Source of the DNA: JALSNL01 sp036479585
Lineage (GTDB): Bacteria; Bacteroidota; Ignavibacteria; Ignavibacteriales; Melioribacteraceae
Assembly (NCBI GenBank): GCA_965224785.1
Contig: OZ245062.1
Span: 2,604,001-2,668,000 of the forward strand
DNA length: 64,000 nucleotides
Direction: 5' to 3'
Below the pieces are notes generated by a model. It was not told where the DNA came from. It ran no database searches and was given only the letters and a program-made list of their open reading frames with translations. The stretch's first letter is position 1. Every line of letters begins with the position of its first letter. Made by a program: the position numbers and the translations under genes. Shown here piece by piece: positions 25,509 through 34,265 of this stretch.

Positions 25509-25784
25509 TTAATTTTTAGGTAAAATTACTTCAACATCAGAGTGAGGTCTTGGAATTACGTGAACAGAAACAAGTTCACCAACTCTTTGCGAAGCTGCTG
25601 CTCCGGCATCTGTAGCTGCTTTAACTGCTCCCACATCTCCACGAACCATTACAGTAACATATCCGCCACCAATAATTTCTTTACCAAGAAGTTCAACTTT
25701 TGCTGCTTTCACCATTGCATCTGCCGCTTCAATTGCTCCCACTAAACCTTTAGTCTCTATCATTCCAAGTGCGTCAAGTGTCAT
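25509..25784 (-). CDS. BMC shell hexamer protein (PduA/EutM/CcmK type)
   Basis: A 91-residue canonical BMC-H protein: LGMIETKGLVGAIEAADAMV at the start, LLGKEIIGGGYVTVMVRGDV in the middle with the glycine-rich pore loop, and AGAAASQRVGELVSVHVIPR near the end. Hexamers tile into the shell, with a pore for substrate passage. It lies first in a two-gene unit with the tailed shell protein and has GGGAG as its ribosome-binding site. No vertex protein or aldehyde dehydrogenase is present, so the rest of the locus must be elsewhere. Confidence 0.96.
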   Translation of the reverse strand: MTLDALGMIETKGLVGAIEAADAMVKAAKVELLGKEIIGGGYVTVMVRGDVGAVKAATDAGAAASQRVGELVSVHVIPRPHSDVEVILPKN

Positions 25785-25828
25785 AAAATTATGCTCCCAA
25801 TTTGTATAAGTTTCGTAATTATTTAGTC

Positions 25829-25859
25829 GAAAAATACCTTAATAAAAGAAAAATGTCAA
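25829..25859 (-). promoter_or_regulatory. Candidate promoter of the BMC shell operon
   Basis: On the minus strand, TTGAC at 25855-25859 is followed 20 bases later by TATTTTTC (25829-25836), close to the Bacteroidota TTG-N17-23-TAnnTTTG pattern with one mismatch. The ATG lies about 45 bases farther on. Confidence 0.35.
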
Positions 25860-26136
25860 TCAAAACTTTGAGGCGGTTGAATGTTTATATTACTTTGTAC
25901 GTTGTAATCTTACTAGAACTTTATTACGTGTACTAATGGCTTAATTGACTAATGGTTAAAATGTTTACAACAATAGCTTGGTGGAGAAAAATTTTTTATA
26001 CTTTTTTAAGAAGTGTTTGGAAAATTTTGTTCTAAAATAAAAGATATTTGGAATAGCTATTTTAACAATTAGACAATTAGGCAATTCAACAATTTATTAA
26101 CGGAGCATGAACCGAGGAATGCGGACTATTTTTTCT
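25860..26136. other. Upstream region of the BMC operon, no gene seen
   Basis: AT-rich DNA between ruvX and the shell operon. Four CAATT/ACAATT boxes are spaced 8-9 bases apart at 26063-26099 and could be a binding site or slippage. A 27-codon ORF near 25950 has no ribosome-binding site and is not convincing. Confidence 0.4.
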
Positions 26137-26580
26137 TTAGGATTTTGTGTTCAAATAATCACTAAGAATAACTGCTGCTGCATTCATGTCCACAAGAGCT
26201 TTATTTCTTCTTTTCTTTTTAGATTTTACACTTGCATTTATTTGCTCTTGAGCAATTGATGAAGAGTATCTTTCGTCCACTAATTCTATTGGCAATTTGA
26301 TTTTCTTTTTAAGTTCTTGTTCAAACTTTTCAACAGCAATTGTACTTCTTGATTTTGTTCCATCTTCTTTTAAAGGGTAACCCAACACAATTTTTATAAC
26401 ATTGTATTTATTGAAAAGTTTTTCTAACTCTTTCCAAAATGTAGAATTATTTTCAAGCGTTGTAATTGGAATTGCAAATATTTTTAGTGGATCTGTAATT
26501 GCAATGCCTATTCTTTTTTCACCGTAATCAATTGCTAATACTCTTTCAGAATTGTCTTTTAGTAAGTCCATATTTTTCAT
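26137..26580 (-). CDS. ruvX: Holliday-junction resolvase-like YqgF / pre-16S rRNA nuclease
   Basis: A 147-residue RNase H-fold nuclease of the YqgF family, which finishes the 5' end of 16S rRNA in E. coli. The N-terminus has VLAIDYGEKRIGIAITDP with the first catalytic Asp; VLGYPLKEDGTKS and LVDERYSSSIAQEQIN follow, the latter with the conserved D-E-R, and VDMNAAAVILSDYL holds the last Asp. It is cotranscribed with the RelA/SpoT gene upstream; their ends overlap by one base. Confidence 0.9.
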   Translation of the reverse strand: MKNMDLLKDNSERVLAIDYGEKRIGIAITDPLKIFAIPITTLENNSTFWKELEKLFNKYNVIKIVLGYPLKEDGTKSRSTIAVEKFEQELKKKIKLPIELVDERYSSSIAQEQINASVKSKKKRRNKALVDMNAAAVILSDYLNTKS

Positions 26581-28748
26581 TAATTATTTGCTTCGAAACG
26601 TTGAACGGAATAAATACCTTTATTCTTTTTTAATTTTTCAATCAATTTATTTAGCTGAATTACATCTTCAATTATTACAGTAATGTGTCCAGTAAAAATT
26701 GAATCTTCACTAGATATATTTACAGATTTTATATTTGTATTTTCAAAATTTGAAATACTATTAGAAATATCTTTTAGAATCCCTGGTCTATCTTCTCCCC
26801 TAATTGAAATTCCAGCAACAAAATTAGACTCTTTAGTTTGTGGCCACTCTACAGGAACAAGTCGGTTGTCATTGGTTTCCGAAAGTGTTAAAAGATTTTT
26901 ACAATTTCGTCTATGAACTTTTATACCTTCTCCAATTGTTATATAGCCAACAATAGGATCTCCCGGAATTGGGTTACAGCACTTAGCATATTTATAAACA
27001 AAACCTTTATGCTCCCCAGCAACAACAACGTCTCCAGCACTTTCTCTAGCAATTTTTGCAAAACTATCAAACTCTAATTTATTCTCTTCTACTTCTTCAA
27101 TTTCTTCCGGTTGTAAAATTGTATCTAAACTAAATTTATCTTGTGCAATACCAGCATATAATTTTGATTTATTTGCTAGTTTAAGTTTATTTACTAATTT
27201 ATTTAGTTCATCATGAGTAAATTTTAATTTTAATTTTTTAAGTTTCTTTTCCCAGATTATTTTACCGGTTTCAACTATTTCATCTTCTTCTTTTTTTATT
27301 CGTTTTCTAATATTAGATTTTGCTTTATGAGTCTTAACGAATTGCAGCCAACTTTTATTTGGTAGTTGGTTTTTAGAAGTTAGAATTTCTACCTGATCCC
27401 CGCTACTAAGCGGAGTACTTAATGGCATAATTTTACCATTAACTTTTGCACCAATACAATGAGTACCAACCTTGCTATGAATCTCATAAGCAAAATCAAC
27501 TGGAGTAGAACTAGTTGGAAGTATTTTTAGATCGCCTTGCGGAGTAAAAATATAAATTTCATCTTGGTATAAATTTAATTTAAAACTTGCTAATATTTCC
27601 TTACTCGCTTCATCTTTAGTAGAACTCTCAAAAACATCTCTTATCCAATTCACCCAATCTTCAAGATCAGTATTTTCTGCAGAAATATTTTCTTTATATT
27701 TCCAATGTGCCGCCACACCTTTCTCGGCAATCTCGTGCATCTTTCTAGTTCTTATTTGTATCTCTACTAATTTTCCTTCTGGACCAATTACTGTATTATG
27801 AATTGATTGATAATTATTTTTCTTAGGTACAGAAATAAAATCCTTAAATCTATCTGGTATGGGCTTGAATAGTTGGTTAATAATTCCCAGAACATAATAG
27901 CATTCATTTGCATCATTACTTTCAAGAATTACACGTATTGCAGAAAGGTCAAAAATATCTTCAAGCGGTTTATTTTGCTTTATCATTTTTTTATAAATAC
28001 TATAAAAATGCTTTGGTCTTCCATCAATTTCAAAAGCTAGTTCATGCTCTTGTAATCTTTCAATAAGTGGCTGTGTAGCTACGCCAATATATTTTTCTCT
28101 TTCTTTTCTCGTTTCTTTTAATTTTTTTTTAATATCCGAATAGGTTTCTTTATTTAAATATTTAAAAGCTAAATCTTCTAATTCCCATTTTACTTTTGCT
28201 AAACCAAATCGATGTGCAAAGGGAGCATAAATCTCTAAAGTTTCTGTAGCTATTCTTCTTTGCTTGTGCTGACTAACAAATTCAAGCGTACGCATATTGT
28301 GTAAACGATCTGCAAACTTTACAAGAATAACCCTTACATCGTTAACCATTGAGAGAAGAAGCTTTCTATAATTTTCTGCTTGAGAAATATTTTGGCCCCG
28401 AAATACTCCACTTATTTTTGTAACTCCATCAACAATATCTGAGATTTCTTTCCCGAACTCTTGCTCAATAAAATCTGTACTAATATCTGTATCTTCAACA
28501 ACATCGTGCAACAATGCACTAATTACAGAAGCATCATCAAGTGGAATTTCTGTTGCAACAATTAAAGTAACTTCATAAGGATGAATAAAATAAGACTCGC
28601 CCGAAGCACGGAAGTGATTTTTGTGTGCCTCCAAACTAAGCTTAAATGCTTTAGTAATTAATTCTTCATTTAGAGAAGGCAAATTTTTTCTGCAAATCTC
28701 TAATAAATTGTTGAGCATTTTTTTTATTTTACTGTCACTTATTTTCAT
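26580..28748 (-). CDS. rsh: RelA/SpoT (p)ppGpp synthetase/hydrolase
   Basis: A 722-residue bifunctional stringent-response enzyme. The HD hydrolase domain (about 40-190) has FIHPYEVTLIVATEIPLD and SALLHDVVEDTDIS. The synthetase (about 230-350) has DLSAIRVILESNDANECY, DRFKDFISVPKKNNYQSI and VEIQIRTRKMHEIAEKGVAA. Further on are a TGS domain (YIFTPQGDLKILPTSSTPVD), a helical and zinc-finger region (FVYKYAKCCNPIPGD) and an ACT domain (ISIRGEDRPGILKDISNSIS). All catalytic regions look intact, so both synthesis and hydrolysis of the alarmone are likely. It is the first gene of a two-gene unit with ruvX. Confidence 0.96.
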   Translation of the reverse strand: MKISDSKIKKMLNNLLEICRKNLPSLNEELITKAFKLSLEAHKNHFRASGESYFIHPYEVTLIVATEIPLDDASVISALLHDVVEDTDISTDFIEQEFGKEISDIVDGVTKISGVFRGQNISQAENYRKLLLSMVNDVRVILVKFADRLHNMRTLEFVSQHKQRRIATETLEIYAPFAHRFGLAKVKWELEDLAFKYLNKETYSDIKKKLKETRKEREKYIGVATQPLIERLQEHELAFEIDGRPKHFYSIYKKMIKQNKPLEDIFDLSAIRVILESNDANECYYVLGIINQLFKPIPDRFKDFISVPKKNNYQSIHNTVIGPEGKLVEIQIRTRKMHEIAEKGVAAHWKYKENISAENTDLEDWVNWIRDVFESSTKDEASKEILASFKLNLYQDEIYIFTPQGDLKILPTSSTPVDFAYEIHSKVGTHCIGAKVNGKIMPLSTPLSSGDQVEILTSKNQLPNKSWLQFVKTHKAKSNIRKRIKKEEDEIVETGKIIWEKKLKKLKLKFTHDELNKLVNKLKLANKSKLYAGIAQDKFSLDTILQPEEIEEVEENKLEFDSFAKIARESAGDVVVAGEHKGFVYKYAKCCNPIPGDPIVGYITIGEGIKVHRRNCKNLLTLSETNDNRLVPVEWPQTKESNFVAGISIRGEDRPGILKDISNSISNFENTNIKSVNISSEDSIFTGHITVIIEDVIQLNKLIEKLKKNKGIYSVQRFEANN

Positions 28749-28847
28749 TGTTTAATTATTTACAATTACTGATTATTTTATTACAACTATATTCTATATA
28801 AGAAATAGTGTGAAACTTTCTCCGTCGAAGTATGGCGGAAATTTATT

Positions 28848-29876
28848 CTAACCTTTTTGTATTTCATCTAACAATTTTTGTCTTAACTTTTTTACTCTTG
28901 TAAATCTTGATTCTAATCTATTCTTAATTTCACTAGAAATATTTTTAGAGTTAATTATTTCATCACACAAATCTAAGGCAAGTTTCTTTTCACCTTGTCT
29001 ATCATATAGCATCGCTATCTTATGCTTCAAAACAATATCATTAAAATAATTTCTTTTAGCAAGTTTTTTTAACGAGCTTAGTATTTCTTTATAAATTCTA
29101 GCTGCTTTTTTTAAGTCCAAATCTTCATAAGCTCTTGCTAATCCCCAACGAAAAAATCTAGAGTTTGGAAATTGCTGCAACATTTTCAAGGACAAATCCA
29201 CAGCTTTTTTTGATTGCTTATTATCAATATAAATCCATATAAGAGAATTTGCAGCAAGATAATTATTGTAGGATGAATGCTTTACAGCTTCTTCTAAATA
29301 TTCAATTCCCTCTTTTCTGTTATCACTTACAAAAGGTAACCACGATAGCGATTTTGTTTGCTTACTCTTCCAATAGTTGTAAGCCCCAATAGCTATATAG
29401 GCTTCGTAGAATTTGGGCTCAATCTCTAAACACAATTGAAATTTTTGCAAAGAGTTTACTCCGTTTGAAAAAGCAGATATAATATTATTATTAATTGCTT
29501 TGTAATATGCTTTGTATCCATACATAAGTGCGTTATAATAATTATACCATAAATTTTCATCATCAATATCTAATAGAGAATCTGTTTGTTCTTCAGCAAG
29601 ATCCATCAAACTATCAATATAGTTCTCACTAAACTCATCTGCATAATCAACAGAACGGGCAATCTCATTTGCAACAAGATAAATTTTTCCTAATGGAATA
29701 CTTGGATGTTGTTTGTCTAAAGAGGTAAATATTTTTTCTGAGTGAATATAATTTTGAGATAGTATTTGTTCAACACCAGAATTAAGAAGTGAATCAACTT
29801 CGACATTAGGATGTTTCTGAGCGAATACATTAATGAAAAGAAGTAGAAAAAATAATAATTGTTTAGAGTGTACCAA
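28848..29876 (-). CDS. Exported tetratricopeptide-repeat protein
   Basis: About 342 residues with a signal peptide. An ATG at 29894 keeps the frame open, but a TTG at 29876 follows GGAG by eight bases and gives MVHSKQLLFFLLLFINVFAQ, so I prefer it. The rest is helical, with TPR-like repeats at about 150-330 (LEAYIAIGAYNYWKS-like and AANSLIWIYIDNKQSKKAVD, FRWGLARAYEDLDLKKAARI). It overlaps the upp stop by about 14 bases. Its function is unknown; it may serve as a scaffold in the periplasm. Confidence 0.78.
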   Translation of the reverse strand: MVHSKQLLFFLLLFINVFAQKHPNVEVDSLLNSGVEQILSQNYIHSEKIFTSLDKQHPSIPLGKIYLVANEIARSVDYADEFSENYIDSLMDLAEEQTDSLLDIDDENLWYNYYNALMYGYKAYYKAINNNIISAFSNGVNSLQKFQLCLEIEPKFYEAYIAIGAYNYWKSKQTKSLSWLPFVSDNRKEGIEYLEEAVKHSSYNNYLAANSLIWIYIDNKQSKKAVDLSLKMLQQFPNSRFFRWGLARAYEDLDLKKAARIYKEILSSLKKLAKRNYFNDIVLKHKIAMLYDRQGEKKLALDLCDEIINSKNISSEIKNRLESRFTRVKKLRQKLLDEIQKG

Positions 29877-30489
29877 ATGTTCTATCTCCGGCATCGCCTA
29901 AGCCTGGTAGTATGTAGCCGTTTTCATCTAGTTCTCTGTCTAACATTGCCGTGTATATTGGAACATCAGGATGATCGTTTGTTAATTTCTCAACACCCTC
30001 CGGTGAAGCAATTAAAGAAGCCATAGCCAAATCATTTGCACCTTTGTCTTTTAAGAATTGAAAAGCTACAGATGCACTTCCACCCGTTGCTAACATTGGG
30101 TCAAGAACAATAACTTTTGATATATCAAGATTTTTGGGAGCCTTATAATAGTACTCAATTGGTTGAAGGGTTTTTTCATCACGTTGCAAACCAATGTGTC
30201 CAACCTTTGCATTAGGAATCATTTCAATAAATGAATTTACCAAACTTAGACCAGCTCGTAATACGGGGACAAGCACAACTTGTTTTTTTAGACTATACCC
30301 TTTTGTAATTTCAAGCGGAGTTTCAACTTCGAATTCTTTTAGTTCAAACTCGTTACTAATTTCAATTGCAAGAGCATAAGCAATTCTTCTAAGTGCAAGT
30401 CTAAATTGATACTCTTTTGTTTCTTTATTTCTTAGATATGTTATATCCCTTGCTATTAGCGGGTTTGAAACAATTGTTAAATTCTTCAT
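29863..30489 (-). CDS. upp: Uracil phosphoribosyltransferase
   Basis: Pyrimidine salvage: uracil plus PRPP gives UMP. The 208 residues match the family. The N-terminus reads LTIVSNPLIARDITYLRN, the central part VLVPVLRAGLSLVNSFIEM, the PRPP site VIVLDPMLATGGSASVAF, and the uracil site YILPGLGDAGDRTFGT at the C-terminus. Its start overlaps the stop of the flavoprotein gene by one base. Confidence 0.95.
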   Translation of the reverse strand: MKNLTIVSNPLIARDITYLRNKETKEYQFRLALRRIAYALAIEISNEFELKEFEVETPLEITKGYSLKKQVVLVPVLRAGLSLVNSFIEMIPNAKVGHIGLQRDEKTLQPIEYYYKAPKNLDISKVIVLDPMLATGGSASVAFQFLKDKGANDLAMASLIASPEGVEKLTNDHPDVPIYTAMLDRELDENGYILPGLGDAGDRTFGTL

Positions 30490-31850
30490 TAAAATTTCTC
30501 CTGAATTTTTCTACCAAGAACGGAAAGTAAATTTACAAATGGTGAAAGCGGTGGAGTGTAATTATAATCCATTTTAGCTAGTGTTAAAACTGAATTTTTG
30601 TTATAAATCATGCTACTTATTAAATCGGCATAACCAGAAACTTCTGTTGAACCAACAAAGGATGCACCAAGAATAAGTTTTGAATTTTTATCATAAATAA
30701 TTTTTCCAAAAACTTTTCTAGAATCCGGCATAACCTTTACTTTATTGGGTACAACTGCAGATACACTTTCTGCTAAATAATTATGCTCATTAACTTGCTT
30801 ACTTGTTAATCCAACTTGTGCAATAAAATTATCAAATAATTTAAATGTAGAATTAAGTATTACTGCTTCTGCAATTTTATTTCCGCCAGCACAATTCTCT
30901 CCGGCAATGTGTCCGTATCTTTGTGCATAAGTTGCCAAAGGGAAATAATCATTTCTATTTGTAATTCTATTTTTTATTTCAATATTATCGCCAGCAGCAT
31001 AAATATTTGGGTTTGATGTTTTAAGTCTGCTATCAACAATAATTCCACCAAACTTACCCAGTTTTAGATTTGCAGAATGTGCAAGAAAACTATTCGGCTG
31101 AACTCCGACAGCTACAATCACCAAGTCGAAATCTATAAATCTTCCTTCGTGCTTATAATGCTTTAGTTTATTCTCAGAAATTATAAATTTGCTTTGTTCA
31201 TCACTTGTAAAAAAACTTATTTCATTTTGGATTAAAGAATCTTTAATTAAGTGTCTTACTTCATCATCGGCAGAAGGCATTGGTAATTCTTCTAAATCTA
31301 AAACCGTAACATTAAAACCTTTTTTCTTAAATGAGTCAGCTAGCTCAAGACCAATGTAACCAGAGCCAACAACAAGAACATTATTACTATTAGATGAATT
31401 TAAATAATTTTTTATTTTTAGATAATCATTTACAGATTTTAGTGAGAAAACATTTTCTAGAATGAAAGGTAAATCGGGAAGTTCATTTGCAATTGAGCCA
31501 GTTGTGAGAATTAGTTTGTCATATTCAAATTCCACAGTTCTGTTTGTACTTCTATCAACAACTTCAAGAGTTTTATATTTAGTATCAATCTGTTTAGCAA
31601 AATGATTGATAAAAACTTTTACTCCCCTACTCTTGAAAAAAGATTCAGGAGAAAAGAATACAATCTTTTTGTAATCATCTATTTCATTAGAAATGAGATA
31701 AGGCAATTCGCACGTTCCGGTTGATATAAATTCTCCTGCTTCAATTAGAATAACTTCAGCATCCGGGTTTACACGCTTTGCTTTTGCAGCAGCTGCAGGA
31801 CCAGCGGCATTACCGCCTATTACTATTATTTTATTTGTGGTTTTATACAT
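30489..31850 (-). CDS. CoA-disulfide reductase / NADH oxidase-like flavoprotein
   Basis: A 453-residue FAD-dependent pyridine nucleotide-disulfide oxidoreductase. The FAD motif is VIGGNAAGPAAAAKAKRVNP at the N-terminus. A single redox Cys is in ISTGTCELPYLIS near residue 47, as in CoA-disulfide reductase and NADH oxidase. The NAD motif is LVVGSGYIGLELADSFKK near 160 and the second FAD motif NPNIYAAGDNIEI near 295. There is no rhodanese domain. It overlaps upp by one base. A role in thiol or peroxide defence is inferred from family. Confidence 0.88.
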   Translation of the reverse strand: MYKTTNKIIVIGGNAAGPAAAAKAKRVNPDAEVILIEAGEFISTGTCELPYLISNEIDDYKKIVFFSPESFFKSRGVKVFINHFAKQIDTKYKTLEVVDRSTNRTVEFEYDKLILTTGSIANELPDLPFILENVFSLKSVNDYLKIKNYLNSSNSNNVLVVGSGYIGLELADSFKKKGFNVTVLDLEELPMPSADDEVRHLIKDSLIQNEISFFTSDEQSKFIISENKLKHYKHEGRFIDFDLVIVAVGVQPNSFLAHSANLKLGKFGGIIVDSRLKTSNPNIYAAGDNIEIKNRITNRNDYFPLATYAQRYGHIAGENCAGGNKIAEAVILNSTFKLFDNFIAQVGLTSKQVNEHNYLAESVSAVVPNKVKVMPDSRKVFGKIIYDKNSKLILGASFVGSTEVSGYADLISSMIYNKNSVLTLAKMDYNYTPPLSPFVNLLSVLGRKIQEKF

Positions 31851-31891
31851 TCAATAAAAGAGATAAGAAAAAATAATTGATGTAAATATAA

Positions 31892-33205
31892 TTATTTTTC
31901 TTTAAAGCTGATGGTTATTGGAACACCTTCAAAATTGAAGTTCGTACGAATTTTTCTCTCCAAAAATCTTCTATATTGATCTGGTACTTCGCTACTGTTA
32001 CTAGTGAAGAAAAGAAAGATTGGATATTTATCTCCAACTTGAGTGATATACTTTATTTTTGTTTCCTTTCCTCTTTTTGTTGCGGGTGGAGGATTTCTCT
32101 GTATTTCTTCCAACATTACTTCATTAAGTTCGCTGGTAGATATTTTTTGAGTTCTATGTTCTTGAATTTCTTTTGCAAGATCAACTATTTTGTAAACTCT
32201 TTGTTTAGTTAATGCAGAAATATAAATTATTGGAAGATAACTAATTGCTCCAAGTTTTTTTTGCGTATCTTCCGATTTTTCCTTAGCTGTATTTGTCTCT
32301 TTCTCAACTAAGTCCCATTTGTTTACGGCAAGTATAATTCCCTTTCTTCTACGTACAGCTTCATCAATAATTTTTTGATCTTGGTTTTCTAAACCAGCTT
32401 CTGCATCAATCATAATAACAGCAATATCACACTTACTTAAAGCACGCCACGTTCTAACATTTGAATAAAACTCAATATTCTCTCTAACTTTTGCTCTTTT
32501 TCTTAAGCCTGCGGTATCAACTAAAATAAATTCTTCGCCAAAATATTTTAGAACTGAATCAAGACTATCTCTTGTAGTTCCGGGAATATCTGTAACAATA
32601 CTTCTATCATATCCAAGTAGAGCATTTGTTAGCGAAGACTTACCAACATTAGGTTTGCCAAGCATTGCAATTTTCAATCGATCGTCATCATCAACTTCTT
32701 CTTCCGGGAAATTTAATTCTAGCATTAAACTATCAAGAAGATCACCAACGTTTCTACCATTTAAAGCTGAAATATCATAAACATTTTCTAAACCAAACTC
32801 ATAAAATTCTAATCTGTCATTTTCAAATTTTGGTGAGTCGGCTTTGTTAACTAAAACATAGGCTGGCTTTTTTGTTTTTCTTAACAACTCTGCAACTGTT
32901 GTATCAATTGATGTTATTCCATCTCTTCCATTTGTTACAAACAGTAATGCATCAGCTTCATCAATTGCTATTTCTACTTGTTCCTTAATTGCAATTTCAA
33001 ATTTGTCGGAGCTTACGGGAACATAACCACCAGTATCCATCAAGTGAAATTGTCTTCCATTCCAATCTACCTCTCCATTAACTCTATCTCTTGTTACACC
33101 ACTTGAATCGTGAACGATAGAACTGTTACTTTTTGTTAAGCGATTAAAAAGCGTTGACTTCCCAACGTTAGGTCTTCCTACTATTACTACTAATGGCATT
33201 GACAT
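31892..33205 (-). CDS. der: GTPase Der (EngA)
   Basis: Ribosome assembly GTPase with two G domains in tandem; it helps the 50S subunit mature. The first has GRPNVGKSTLFNRL, DTGGYVPV and NKAD; the second GKPNVGKSSLTNALLG, DTAGLRKRAKV and NKWD. A C-terminal KH-like domain follows (about 355-437), with RNPPPATKRGKETKIKYI. The 437-residue length is normal. It is spaced only nine bases before the next gene on the same strand. Confidence 0.96.
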   Translation of the reverse strand: MSMPLVVIVGRPNVGKSTLFNRLTKSNSSIVHDSSGVTRDRVNGEVDWNGRQFHLMDTGGYVPVSSDKFEIAIKEQVEIAIDEADALLFVTNGRDGITSIDTTVAELLRKTKKPAYVLVNKADSPKFENDRLEFYEFGLENVYDISALNGRNVGDLLDSLMLELNFPEEEVDDDDRLKIAMLGKPNVGKSSLTNALLGYDRSIVTDIPGTTRDSLDSVLKYFGEEFILVDTAGLRKRAKVRENIEFYSNVRTWRALSKCDIAVIMIDAEAGLENQDQKIIDEAVRRRKGIILAVNKWDLVEKETNTAKEKSEDTQKKLGAISYLPIIYISALTKQRVYKIVDLAKEIQEHRTQKISTSELNEVMLEEIQRNPPPATKRGKETKIKYITQVGDKYPIFLFFTSNSSEVPDQYRRFLERKIRTNFNFEGVPITISFKEK

Positions 33206-33213
33206 AATTTTTC

Positions 33214-34113
33214 TTATAAATTTAATTTTAGATTTAACTGAGGAAAATATTCAGTAACAAAACCAATATTTTCTCTTTGAATAGAAACATTTAATTTTAG
33301 TTTTTTATTGTATTTACTGGCAGACCAAGCTGCATCTATTGCACTAACAAAATGATTTGTAACAACTGCAATAACTGCCCACTTTGATACATTATAAAAA
33401 TCATTTGCTATGCCACGTTCTTTAGAATAAAAATGAAACTGATCTACAAGTGGGTCTCCATAATTATACTCTTTATTTGCATCATTACCAAACTCATCCC
33501 AACCAACATTAAACTGAGAGTACTTACCAATCATTTCATAATACTGCTGATGTCCAAAACGCTCCAACCTATGCGAGTAATATTGCCCAGCTGGAAAACT
33601 TGTTACTTCATTTTCAAGTTCATTTAGTACATCATAATTTACAACTTCTTCATTAAACAAATTTTTGTTATAGTAATCCATTCTTACTACATCTTCCAAC
33701 AAATTGGGATTTAGTTTATCAACATTATTAAACGTCCACTTTGCATATCTTGCAGCACTCCAATGTTCGTGGGCAAAGCTTTCAAATTTTTCAGTTTGAT
33801 CGTCGCCTTTACCATTGTTTATTACTGCAATAACAATTGCTCCAACTTCAATAGCAGCAAATATTCCAGCTTTCAAATAATTTTCTGTATAAATTTCTCC
33901 AGCACCAGGAATTGCAAACGACATTAGTCCTGCAATAATTGGAGTTTTCCTTTTAGATAAGATATCTATATTATCATCAATCTGTAAGTTTGCAAATTCA
34001 CTTAACACAAAATGCGAATCATTCTTAAGCGAACCTGAAAGATAATTATTTTCTTCTTGAGAAAAAATAACAGACCCAAAAGCTATCATAAAAAAGAAAA
34101 TGTTTTTAATCAT
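33214..34113 (-). CDS. Exported membrane protein, DUF5683-like
   Basis: About 299 residues. I choose the ATG at 34113, nine bases after GAGG, which opens a signal peptide (MIKNIFFFMIAFGSVIFSQ). A hydrophobic region TPIIAGLMSFAIPGAGEIYT followed by NYLKAGIFAAIEVGAIVIAV is the G-A-G-E/Q-x-Y pattern of DUF5683-type proteins found in this group. The remainder is a mix of helices and a final TM-like helix near the C-terminus (YNVSKWAVIAVVTNHFVSAI). Probably a membrane or outer-membrane protein; its role is not known. It lies next to the T9SS block. Confidence 0.7.
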   Translation of the reverse strand: MIKNIFFFMIAFGSVIFSQEENNYLSGSLKNDSHFVLSEFANLQIDDNIDILSKRKTPIIAGLMSFAIPGAGEIYTENYLKAGIFAAIEVGAIVIAVINNGKGDDQTEKFESFAHEHWSAARYAKWTFNNVDKLNPNLLEDVVRMDYYNKNLFNEEVVNYDVLNELENEVTSFPAGQYYSHRLERFGHQQYYEMIGKYSQFNVGWDEFGNDANKEYNYGDPLVDQFHFYSKERGIANDFYNVSKWAVIAVVTNHFVSAIDAAWSASKYNKKLKLNVSIQRENIGFVTEYFPQLNLKLNL

Positions 34114-34178
34114 TTCTAAAACCTCATAAACATTCAATTATAAAAACAAAAAACTTTTAATGTAAAGGTTTCTATTTT

Positions 34179-34251
34179 GTCATTCCCGAATGTCTCCATC
34201 GGGAATCTATATTTTATTGTTTCTTGGATTCCTAGTCAAGCTGAGAATGAC
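34179..34251. repeat. Dispersed repeat family A, copy 2
   Basis: GTCATTCCCGAATGTCTCCA to GTCAAGCTGAGAATGAC, with inverse GTCATTC/GAATGAC ends. It sits just downstream of the TolB-propeller gene. Confidence 0.8.
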
Positions 34252-34265
34252 AAATGGAAAACCAA

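Noticed and set aside
25954..26037. 27-codon ORF reading MVKMFTTIAWW and onward
   Set aside because: No ribosome-binding site, no conserved pattern, in the AT-rich gap before the BMC operon.
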